A stretch of 5,601 bases of DNA, from the NCBI GenBank assembly GCA_030597485.1, contig JAUVRU010000179.1:1-5601 (forward strand), read 5' to 3'. A model generated the notes under the pieces. That model was not told the DNA's origin. It saw nothing but the letters and a program-made list of their open reading frames with translations, and did no database searches. The first letter of the stretch is position 1; each line of letters starts with the position of its first letter. Below are positions 1-5,347 of this stretch, piece after piece. The DNA is from Anaerolineae bacterium (GTDB lineage Bacteria > Chloroflexota > Anaerolineae > 4572-78 > NAK82). The position numbers and the translations under genes were made by a program.

Positions 1-78
1 GCGCCAGCATTCAGCACTGCCCGTATGGTCAAGGAGTACACACAGCAGCTGTACCTTCCGGCAATGACGGGGGAATAG
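1..78 (+). CDS. Alpha-glucan (glycogen/maltodextrin) phosphorylase, C-terminal end only
   Basis: Frame 1 is open from the window edge to a TAG stop at 76-78 and gives 25 residues. The segment reading FSTARMVKEYTQQLYLPA resembles the last helix of alpha-glucan phosphorylases, where a conserved Met-Val-(Lys/Arg)-Glu-Tyr is followed by a Tyr-Leu-Pro-Ala ending. These cytoplasmic, pyridoxal-phosphate-dependent enzymes release glucose-1-phosphate from storage glucans. No catalytic or cofactor-binding residue lies inside the window, so the assignment rests on this C-terminal signature alone. Another glucan-active enzyme with a similar tail, such as a glycogen synthase-type glycosyltransferase, is possible. 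It runs in the same direction as rplY, but rplY appears to have its own promoter. Confidence 0.6.
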   Translation, partial: APAFSTARMVKEYTQQLYLPAMTGE

Positions 79-82
79 ATTC

Positions 83-102
83 AAGACCCGTTTGGCTTTT
101 TT
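83..102 (+). terminator. Weak rho-independent terminator candidate after the phosphorylase gene
   Basis: A short stem of five pairs with one bulged A can form between AAGACC (83-88) and GGCTT (94-98) across a CGTTT loop. It runs straight into a T-run (97-102). It starts 5 bp after the stop codon at 76-78, the expected place. The stem is short and imperfect, so this is a tentative call. The T-run overlaps the first bases of the -35 box of the next promoter. Confidence 0.35.
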
Positions 103-129
103 GACTAAATGCACAAGTCCGTCTAGACT
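101..129 (+). promoter_or_regulatory. Sigma70-type promoter of rplY
   Basis: The -35 box TTGACT (101-106, 5 of 6 consensus bases) and the -10 box TAGACT (124-129, 4 of 6) are separated by exactly 17 bp. Transcription would start near base 136, giving a leader of about 32 nt before the ATG at 168. The leader contains the GGGGAG ribosome binding site at 153-158. Confidence 0.6.
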
Positions 130-167
130 AGTGATATTGGAAGGGCCAAGCTGGGGAGTCATCGAAG

Positions 168-836
168 ATGGAACCGATTGAACTGAAGGCAGAGACACGA
201 GAGGCAACCCGCAAGCGCGTCAGGCACATCCGGGCCGAAGGGTACGTGCCGGGCGTGCTCTATGGCCGCCAGACGGAGAACACACCGATCCAGATGGAGA
301 GCAAGGCCCTGCACAAGGTCCTGTCAATGGCAGGCGGGAACGTGCTCATCGGGCTACAGGTGGGAGACAATGAGCCGGTGCCAACACTGGCCCGCGAGGT
401 CCAACGTGACGTTCTCCGGAACAACATCATCCACATTGATTTCCTCCAGGTGGTGATGACTGAGCGAATCGCCGCTGATATCCCCTTGGTGTTCGTGGGC
501 GAAGCACCGGCCACGAAGGAACTGGGCGGTATCTTGGTTCACGGGATTGACGCAGTGGAGGTGGAATGTTTGCCGGCCGATTTGCCCGCATCCATCGAAA
601 TCGACGTGAGTTCATTGGTCAACTTCAACGACTCGCTGACCGTGAGCCTTCTGCAGGTGCCGTCGGCAGTGACAATCCTGTCAGACCCCGAGACAATGAT
701 GGCACGCATCGAAGCACCACGCATTGTCGAAGAAGAGGAAGAGGAAGTCGTTGAGGAAGAGGAAGAGGTCCTGGAAGAGCCGGAAATGGTGGGCAAGAAG
801 GCAGAGGTAGAGCAAGAAGAAGCCGAAGAGGAGTAG
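168..836 (+). CDS. rplY: 50S ribosomal protein L25 / general stress protein CTC, long form with acidic tail
   Basis: This is a two-domain L25 (TL5/CTC type), which binds 5S rRNA in the large ribosomal subunit. The N-terminal RNA-binding domain (about residues 1-95) carries the family motif Arg-x-Glu-Gly-x-Val-Pro-Gly-Val-Leu-Tyr-Gly at 22-33 and the conserved stretch ending in Ile-His-Ile-Asp-Phe at 88-92. The C-terminal beta domain (about 97-184) has the Gly-Gly-Ile-Leu turn at 120-123 and the Val-Glu-Cys-Leu-Pro-Ala-Asp-Leu-Pro motif at 132-140. Residues 188-222 are a low-complexity acidic tail with 21 Glu in 35 residues. The ATG at 168 is preceded by GGGGAG with a 9-nt gap, and the protein starts directly at the family's N-terminus, so the start is secure. 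The usual partner pth (peptidyl-tRNA hydrolase) does not follow; the next gene is convergent. In Bacillus the CTC homologue is induced by general stress, but nothing here shows that control. Confidence 0.96.
   Translation: MEPIELKAETREATRKRVRHIRAEGYVPGVLYGRQTENTPIQMESKALHKVLSMAGGNVLIGLQVGDNEPVPTLAREVQRDVLRNNIIHIDFLQVVMTERIAADIPLVFVGEAPATKELGGILVHGIDAVEVECLPADLPASIEIDVSSLVNFNDSLTVSLLQVPSAVTILSDPETMMARIEAPRIVEEEEEEVVEEEEEVLEEPEMVGKKAEVEQEEAEEE
735..765 (+). repeat. 13-bp direct repeat inside the acidic tail of rplY
   Basis: The 13-mer GAGGAAGAGGAAG occurs exactly at 735-747 and again at 753-765, offset by 18 bp, which is six codons. The repeat is therefore in frame and encodes two adjacent Glu runs separated by Val-Val. 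This is consistent with the tail having grown by in-frame slippage or tandem duplication. Confidence 0.7.
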
Positions 837-844
837 TCCCCTTC

Positions 845-859
845 TTGGCCCCAGGCCAA
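845..859. terminator. Hairpin between convergent rplY and clp genes
   Basis: TTGGCC (845-850) and GGCCAA (854-859) form a perfect 6-bp stem with a 3-nt loop. It lies 8 bp after the rplY stop and 38 bp past the clp stop, so it could serve both convergent transcripts. Neither strand has a T-run after the stem, so it is not a classical intrinsic terminator. It may instead protect mRNA 3' ends. Confidence 0.4.
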
Positions 860-897
860 TCAATCAGGTTTGCAGAACATCCAGACCTCTTGCCCGC

Positions 898-3147
898 TCA
901 CAGAGGGCGAGAGGGCTGAGTTTTGTCCTTGGGGAATGCCAGGCCCCGAGCGCTGGCGGCCACCAATACCGTCGAGCCAGCAGGAGGATCCTCCGCCAGC
1001 AGCCAATCAGCCAGCGGTTCGCGAATGTGCTTCTGGAGAATGCGCCTGAGTGGACGAGCACCCCATTCCGGGTGCTCGTTCTGTTTCAGCAGCCACGCTT
1101 GGGCAGCGTCATCGACAACCAGATCAAGACCTCGCTCGGCGACCAGCTGGTTCTCCTTTCTCAGCAGCAGCCCCAGAATCTGTTGCAAGGCCTCATCTCC
1201 CAGCCGATTGAAGAAAATGATGTCGGTCAGACGGTTGAGGAACTCTGGTCGGAAGTGCCGGCGTAGCTCCCCCTCGGCAGCCTCTCGCGCAAACGCGGAG
1301 GGCAGACTCGAATCGATCAGATAGCGGCCACCAATGTTGCTGGTCAAGATGATGACTGTCTCACTGAAGCTAACCGTGCGTCCTTTGCCGTCAGTCAGAC
1401 GCCCTTCCTCCATCATCTGCAGCAGCACGTCAAGCACACGCGAGTGAGCTTTCTCGACTTCATCGAAAAGCACCACCGAGTAGGGCATGGCCGCCACGTG
1501 GTCGGTTAGCTGCCCGCCTTCCTCATAGCCGACATAGCCGGGCGGCGCGCCGATCAATCGGCTGATGGCGTTCTCGTCCTGATACTCACTCATGTCCAAC
1601 ACGATCATGGAATCCTCCGTGCCGACCATGAACTCCGCCAGTGCCTTGGCCAGTTCGGTTTTCCCCACGCCCGTCGGTCCCAGAAAGAAGAAGGAGCCAA
1701 TGGGGCGCTTGGGATCCTTGAGCCCGACACGAGCCGTCTTGACCGCCCGGCTGACAGCTAACACCGCTTCCTCTTGACCAATGATGCGCTGGCTCAAATG
1801 TTCCACCATGTGCGCGTAACGCGCTCGCTCGTCGGCGCCCAGCTTGTTGACCGGGATGCCGGTGAGCTGACTGACGGTGACCATCACATCCTCCGCGTCC
1901 AGAGTCTGGTCGGCAGGGACATCAGACTTCACCGCCAGACCTGATCGGGCACTCATTTTGACCGTGACGCACGAACGATGGAGCAGGTGGACGGCACTAG
2001 ACGGCAACGGCGTGGTGGTCAGGTAGCGACCGGCAAGCCGGGCTGTCTCCTTCAGGCTGTCGGCGGCAATGGTCAGGCCGTAGTCTGCCTCGAACCTGGG
2101 CTTCAACACATCCAGAATGGCGGCCGTTTCGCCCACCGATGGCGCCTCCACGCGTAGAGCGTGTGCGTGACCGTTGATAGCAGCGCTTGGCTGCAACCGC
2201 TCAGCATACTCGGCTTCGGTAGCTGTGCCGACAACAACCACCTCGTCCTCGAAGAAGGCCTTCATGAGCTCCTTTCCCGCGGCTTCCGGGAACTCAGCGC
2301 GGAAGCCACCGAAAAAGCGAGCTAGGTGAGGCACACACAGAATCCCTCCCTTTGCCCTGCGCAACCCGGCCCGCACCGCCAGTTTGGCGTTGTCCAGCAA
2401 TGCCCCCTCATTGATCTCAACCACATTCTCCAGACCTGGGGGGCCTTTCCCTTCGACGATGAGAAGTGCTAGACTGTAGACCAGTGTCCTCTTGCCCACG
2501 CCGTCTGGCCCTACCAATATGACGTGACGGTCAGACGCCAGCGTGAGCAGCCCAATCAGGTCACGCAGCAGATCCTCGCGGAAGTGGACCGGAGTGATGT
2601 CACCCTGTCGCGCCAGTGCCACGAAGTCAGTGGTAGTGGCGCTGCGGGCAGCACTTCGCCCAACCAAGGCCTCCTGGACAGCACGCTCAGTTATCCCGTG
2701 GCGTTCCAATAGCCGGGCAGCAGATACCCTTCGGTGGGTCATCCCAGCCAGAGCATGCTCACTGCCAACGTACACCTCATCACGGGCCCGGGCCAGGGTC
2801 AGAGCCTCATCAAGGACAATGAGCAGCTCGTCAGAGAGAGGGATACGGTGGTTATCATCGTTCACCCAGTCAAAATCGACGTCGGGGGCAACCCGTTCGT
2901 GGGCCAGGCCATCGACCTCGCCCGCAAAACGCTGCCACTGGTACCCGCGCGTCTTGAGCAGATCCTTCAGGAGACTGTGAGCGTTTGCCTCTTCCCACTC
3001 CACGAAGGTCAACAGCAGGGTCTCAGGTGTCAGGACCTGCTTATTCAGGTCTATCAACCGGGCACCGGCCGCGTTGAGGGCGGCGCTCAGTTCCTTGGAT
3101 GGGATCTTGGGATCTAGTGTTCCGGGTGATCGTTCTCTGAGTGCCAT
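898..3147 (-). CDS. Clp/Hsp100-family AAA+ ATPase with degenerate first ATPase domain
   Basis: This is a 749-residue protein unfoldase or disaggregase, expected to form a cytoplasmic hexamer. Two Clp N-domain repeats occupy about residues 18-68 and 102-163. The first AAA+ domain (about 175-400) is eroded: the P-loop GPDGVGKR (213-220) has Arg where Ser/Thr binds magnesium, Walker B has Pro273-His274 in place of Asp-Glu, and the pore Lys-Tyr-Arg-Gly motif and the arginine fingers are absent. The second AAA+ domain is complete: Walker A GPTGVGKT (490-497), pore loop GYVGYEEGG (537-545), Walker B Asp562-Glu563, sensor-1 Asn604, arginine finger Arg639 and sensor-2 GARP (696-699). There is no ClpB-type coiled-coil middle domain between the two. 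No Gly-Phe-type ClpP-docking loop is visible after sensor 1, so partnership with ClpP is doubtful. The ATG at 3147 follows AGGA with a 6-nt gap. It is divergent from hflX and has its own strong promoter. It could be called ClpA-, ClpB- or ClpC-like; I cannot choose. Confidence 0.93.
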   Translation of the reverse strand: MALRERSPGTLDPKIPSKELSAALNAAGARLIDLNKQVLTPETLLLTFVEWEEANAHSLLKDLLKTRGYQWQRFAGEVDGLAHERVAPDVDFDWVNDDNHRIPLSDELLIVLDEALTLARARDEVYVGSEHALAGMTHRRVSAARLLERHGITERAVQEALVGRSAARSATTTDFVALARQGDITPVHFREDLLRDLIGLLTLASDRHVILVGPDGVGKRTLVYSLALLIVEGKGPPGLENVVEINEGALLDNAKLAVRAGLRRAKGGILCVPHLARFFGGFRAEFPEAAGKELMKAFFEDEVVVVGTATEAEYAERLQPSAAINGHAHALRVEAPSVGETAAILDVLKPRFEADYGLTIAADSLKETARLAGRYLTTTPLPSSAVHLLHRSCVTVKMSARSGLAVKSDVPADQTLDAEDVMVTVSQLTGIPVNKLGADERARYAHMVEHLSQRIIGQEEAVLAVSRAVKTARVGLKDPKRPIGSFFFLGPTGVGKTELAKALAEFMVGTEDSMIVLDMSEYQDENAISRLIGAPPGYVGYEEGGQLTDHVAAMPYSVVLFDEVEKAHSRVLDVLLQMMEEGRLTDGKGRTVSFSETVIILTSNIGGRYLIDSSLPSAFAREAAEGELRRHFRPEFLNRLTDIIFFNRLGDEALQQILGLLLRKENQLVAERGLDLVVDDAAQAWLLKQNEHPEWGARPLRRILQKHIREPLADWLLAEDPPAGSTVLVAASARGLAFPKDKTQPSRPL

Positions 3148-3212
3148 CGTCCATCCTGTGTCTCGGTGATGGAATGTCTATGCTGTCGCCGGCTGGCGGG
3201 CATGGCACCATT

Positions 3213-3224
3213 TCGCACGTGCGA
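3213..3224. promoter_or_regulatory. 12-bp perfect palindrome in the clp leader (candidate operator)
   Basis: TCGCACGTGCGA reads the same on both strands. It lies about 15-27 bp downstream of the predicted clp start of transcription and about 66 bp upstream of the clp ATG. That is a typical place for a repressor to block transcription. It does not match CIRCE (HrcA) or any other operator that I recognise. The sequence shows only symmetry and position; function is inference. Confidence 0.3.
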
Positions 3225-3246
3225 GTCGGCGCCCATCACCAAGCCG

Positions 3247-3275
3247 AGTATAACACTATCAGAGCAGTGGGTCAA
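3247..3275 (-). promoter_or_regulatory. Strong sigma70-type promoter of the clp gene, with extended -10
   Basis: On the minus strand, TTGACC (3275-3270) is 17 bp from TATACT (3252-3247); each box matches 5 of 6 consensus bases. A TG dinucleotide one base upstream of the -10 makes it an extended -10 promoter. Transcription would begin near base 3240, giving a clp leader of about 93 nt. The boxes sit in a locally AT-richer patch. Nothing resembling a heat-shock sigma factor promoter is needed to explain the region. Confidence 0.75.
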
Positions 3276-3297
3276 TCAGGATCGTACTGAGGTTGAC
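3271..3297. promoter_or_regulatory. Inverted repeat linking the two divergent -35 boxes (candidate shared operator)
   Basis: The left arm GTCAATCAG (3271-3279) is mirrored by CTGA (3287-3290) and TTGAC (3293-3297), with a two-base GG interruption in the right arm. The outer five bases of each arm are part of the -35 boxes. The inner TCAG/CTGA pair is not required by either promoter. A dimeric regulator bound here would cover both -35 elements. This is a positional inference, and the match may be coincidence. Confidence 0.3.
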
Positions 3298-3321
3298 GCA
3301 ATTCCAGATCTGTCATATCAT
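3293..3321 (+). promoter_or_regulatory. Strong sigma70-type promoter of hflX
   Basis: TTGACG (3293-3298) and TATCAT (3316-3321) each match 5 of 6 consensus bases and are exactly 17 bp apart. Transcription would start near base 3328. This matters for the gene start, because every in-frame ATG upstream of the conserved HflX domain lies before this promoter. Confidence 0.72.
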
Positions 3322-3345
3322 TGGGTGGGGCAGTCAAACAACGCC

Positions 3346-3352
3346 AGGAGGG
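3346..3352 (+). promoter_or_regulatory. Ribosome binding site of hflX, followed by non-AUG codons
   Basis: AGGAGGG is a near-perfect Shine-Dalgarno sequence about 18 nt into the predicted hflX transcript. No ATG, GTG or TTG lies within the usual distance downstream. In the hflX frame the codons ATC (3355) and ACG (3358) fall there, with 3 and 6 nt spacing from AGGAGG. The site therefore argues for a non-AUG start, or for a sequence error that replaced an ATG. Confidence 0.55.
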
Positions 3353-3354
3353 CA

Positions 3355-4728
3355 ATCACGAGCACGTTCAAGAAGAATAACCACAAGACCCGAGAAGGAC
3401 AGGCTGTCAAAGCACCGCGAGAGCGCGGCTTTCTCATAGGCGCAGAGCTGAAGGCAGACCGATTCTCGTCGGATGGGCGCGACCAGCTGCGTTTTCCCAT
3501 TGAGGATTCGCTGGAGGAGCTGGCGGCTCTGGCGGACACGGCTGGCATCGAGGTGACAGGAGGGACCTACCAGCGACTCGAACGCATCCGTCCAACAACC
3601 TTCATTGGCAAGGGCAAGGTGGAGGAGCTGAAAGGACATCGCGATGAGCTGGATGTTGATGTGTTCCTCTTCGACGATGAACTGTCACCGCGCCAGCAAC
3701 GAGAGATGGAACGGGCGCTGGATCGCAAGGTCATCGACCGTACCGCGCTCATCCTGGACGTTTTCGCTCAACACGCTCACACACGAGAGGGACAGTTGCA
3801 GGTAGCACTGGCCCAGCACGAGTATCGCCTGCCGCGGCTCACCCGCATGTGGACTCACCTGGCCCGGCAGGCCGGCGGGCGGGCGGGCGGCGCCACCGGG
3901 GGCGTGGGCCTGCGCGGACCGGGGGAAACCCAGATCGAGACCGACCGACGCCAAATCAGGCGGCGCATCGCCCAGCTGAAACGAGAGATAGAAGGACTGC
4001 GACAACACCGTGCTCATCATCGCCAGAAGCGCCGTCTGGCAGCCTTGCCTACAGTTTCCATAGTCGGCTACACCAATGCTGGCAAAAGCACGCTGCTCAA
4101 CGCGCTCAGCGGCGCGGAAGTGCTCGTTGCTGATATGCTGTTCGCCACCTTGGACCCAACCACGCGGCGCGTGGCCCTGCCTGGGGGTCGGGAGGCGCTC
4201 TTCAGCGACACGGTGGGCTTCATACAGAAACTGCCTACCCAGCTGGTGGCGTCATTCCGCGCCACATTGGAGGAGATTACGGAAGCCGACCTGGTCGTGC
4301 ACGTAGTTGACATAACTCACAGAAACACACTGGAACAGGTGGCAGCAGTCGCCGTCACACTCCGGGACATCGGTGCCACCCAGGCACCGATAGTGACGGC
4401 CCTCAACAAAATCGATCGCTTGGCCAACTCAGTCCAGATTTCGGGCCTGCTGAGTGACTACCCCAACAGTGTGGCGATTTCGGCACGATCGAGGCAGGGG
4501 ATTGAGGGGCTGCTGGAACGCGTCGAGACCGTCCTGGATTCGGAATTGGTGTCACTTCGAGTGCGACTGCCTTATCAGCAGGGTAAATTGCTGGCTCTGC
4601 TGCACGAGCACGGCAACATAGGGCGAGAGGAGTATGGTCCCCAGGGCACTCTGGTTGAGGCGCGAATCCCGGCTCGACTGGTAGCCAGGTTCCGCCCCTA
4701 TGTGGTGGAGACAGCGGACAACAGCTGA
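3355..4728 (+). CDS. hflX: HflX, ribosome-associated (ribosome-splitting) GTPase
   Basis: HflX binds the 50S subunit and splits or rescues stalled ribosomes, notably after heat stress. The residue numbers here count ATC 3355 as 1. The N-terminal HflX domain begins at about 22 with the RERGFLIG block and continues through Val-Ile-Asp-Arg-Thr to the family signature GPGETQIETDRR (188-199). Just before that signature is a Gly-rich linker. A basic helical segment precedes the G domain: G1 GYTNAGKS (238-245), G3 DTVGF (285-289), G4 NKID (351-354) and G5 SAR (376-378). A C-terminal domain of about 65 residues follows. From 3355 the protein is 457 residues, normal for the family. The frame stays open upstream to GTG 3166, ATG 3169, ATG 3202 and GTG 3325. 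None of these has a good ribosome site, all precede the predicted transcription start, and the first two lie about 20 bp from the divergent clp start. The function is certain; the start is not. Confidence 0.95.
   Translation: MTSTFKKNNHKTREGQAVKAPRERGFLIGAELKADRFSSDGRDQLRFPIEDSLEELAALADTAGIEVTGGTYQRLERIRPTTFIGKGKVEELKGHRDELDVDVFLFDDELSPRQQREMERALDRKVIDRTALILDVFAQHAHTREGQLQVALAQHEYRLPRLTRMWTHLARQAGGRAGGATGGVGLRGPGETQIETDRRQIRRRIAQLKREIEGLRQHRAHHRQKRRLAALPTVSIVGYTNAGKSTLLNALSGAEVLVADMLFATLDPTTRRVALPGGREALFSDTVGFIQKLPTQLVASFRATLEEITEADLVVHVVDITHRNTLEQVAAVAVTLRDIGATQAPIVTALNKIDRLANSVQISGLLSDYPNSVAISARSRQGIEGLLERVETVLDSELVSLRVRLPYQQGKLLALLHEHGNIGREEYGPQGTLVEARIPARLVARFRPYVVETADNS
3877..3902 (+). 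repeat. GGGC tandem repeat and potential G-quadruplex inside hflX
   Basis: Three perfect GGGC units (3877-3888) are followed by GGGGG at 3898-3902. The four G-tracts are separated by loops of 1, 1 and 10 nt, which fits an intramolecular quadruplex on the coding strand. The stretch encodes part of the Gly-rich linker before the HflX signature, so it may simply reflect Gly codons in a GC-rich genome. Confidence 0.4.
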
Positions 4729-4746
4729 AATCTCGGAGGTGGAGGC

Positions 4747-4768
4747 CGACTGGCGAGCAATCCGGTCG
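4747..4768. terminator. Hairpin between convergent hflX and coiled-coil gene
   Basis: CGACTGG (4747-4753) pairs with CCGGTCG (4762-4768), giving seven pairs including one G-T, around an 8-nt loop. It lies 19 bp after the hflX stop in a 106-bp convergent gap. No T-run follows on either strand, so a classical intrinsic terminator is not shown. I see nothing else in this gap. Confidence 0.3.
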
Positions 4769-4834
4769 TCTGATTCCTGGCGCGTCCCTTCGCCCAACCA
4801 CTAAGATGGCTTCCCGGAAGGGGGCCGGCCAACT

Positions 4835-5317
4835 CTACCCCGGCTTCGACAACCGCTCCTTGCGGTCCTCCAGATCATCGTCCTGCGAGGTGGATTGCGG
4901 CTCCTCGCCGCCGTCGGCTGCTGTGCTGAGCGACACATGGGATGATGTGCCAGGCTTGGCTGCCTCCCCAACGGCAGCGCCCGCCACGGCCTCTGGGGAT
5001 TCGGCCTGATGGGCCATCTCGATGCGGGCCTGGATCAGGTCCAGTGCCCCTCGCAATTCGTCCATGGATTGGTTCAACTCACTCAAATCCCTTTGCAGTC
5101 GGATGGTATCTCGCTCGCGGCCCTCTTGCTCGGCCATCGCCAGCTCATCCTGCACGTGTTTCTCACGAGCGATCCCTCTTGTCAGCGACGTCCTGATTCG
5201 CTCCAATTGAGCGTCCAGTTGCGTGGGTGACTTCGCCGTTCGCCAGCCCGCGGGGTGGCGCAGGGTGGCGCCGACACTGGCCCGCAATAGGTCCTTGATT
5301 CGCCTGGATAGCTTCAT
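4835..5317 (-). CDS. Coiled-coil protein, possibly a short PspA/IM30-like protein
   Basis: This 160-residue protein has three visible parts. Residues 1-20 form a basic, amphipathic-looking N-terminus beginning MKLSRRIKDLLRASV, which recalls the membrane-contacting first helix of PspA/Vipp1 proteins. Residues about 32-103 are rich in Glu, Gln, Arg and Leu with heptad-like spacing and no Pro, as in a long coiled coil. Residues about 104-160 are Ala/Gly/Ser/Asp-rich and probably disordered. There is no signal peptide or transmembrane segment. True PspA proteins are usually about 220 residues or more with a longer coiled coil, so this would be a shortened relative at best. The ATG at 5317 has GAGGG 7 nt upstream on the minus strand. 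The gene starts 28 bp after the upstream gene on the same strand, so the two are probably co-transcribed. The coding call is strong; the family is a guess. Confidence 0.75.
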   Translation of the reverse strand: MKLSRRIKDLLRASVGATLRHPAGWRTAKSPTQLDAQLERIRTSLTRGIAREKHVQDELAMAEQEGRERDTIRLQRDLSELNQSMDELRGALDLIQARIEMAHQAESPEAVAGAAVGEAAKPGTSSHVSLSTAADGGEEPQSTSQDDDLEDRKERLSKPG

Positions 5318-5330
5318 TTCACCACCCTCT

Positions 5331-5347
5331 GCTCATCGCTCATCGCT
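5331..5347 (-). repeat. Short tandem repeat between the two minus-strand genes
   Basis: GCTCATC is repeated twice in tandem, followed by a third partial GCT, in the 28-bp gap upstream of the coiled-coil gene. It reaches into the stop codon of the preceding gene. It may be a replication-slippage product with no function. It sits just upstream of the ribosome binding site. Confidence 0.5.

Noticed and set aside
539..859. Ser-rich 106-residue open frame on the minus strand
   Set aside because: It is the antisense shadow of the Glu-rich tail of rplY (GAA/GAG read as TTC/CTC/TCT/TCC on the other strand) and has no start signal.
2543..2980. 145-residue open frame on the plus strand inside the clp gene
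   Set aside because: It is antisense to the well-supported Clp N-terminal and D1 region, with Arg/Ser-rich low-quality composition typical of GC-rich shadow frames.
3325..3327. GTG 3325 as the hflX start, possibly as a leaderless mRNA
   Set aside because: There is no ribosome binding site, and it lies only 3 bp past the -10 box, too close for a normal transcription start. It remains the best canonical-codon alternative.
3166..3354. N-terminal extension of HflX from GTG 3166 / ATG 3169
   Set aside because: It would start about 20 bp from the divergent clp start, spans both divergent promoters, has no Shine-Dalgarno sequence, and encodes residues that do not resemble HflX.
3148..3354. CIRCE/HrcA heat-shock operator upstream of clp
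   Set aside because: I searched for the TTAGCACTC-N9-GAGTGCTAA pattern and found no match, nor any close variant.
4403..4801. 132-residue open frame on the minus strand at the 3' end of hflX
   Set aside because: It overlaps the conserved HflX G domain and C-terminus in antisense and has no recognisable domain.
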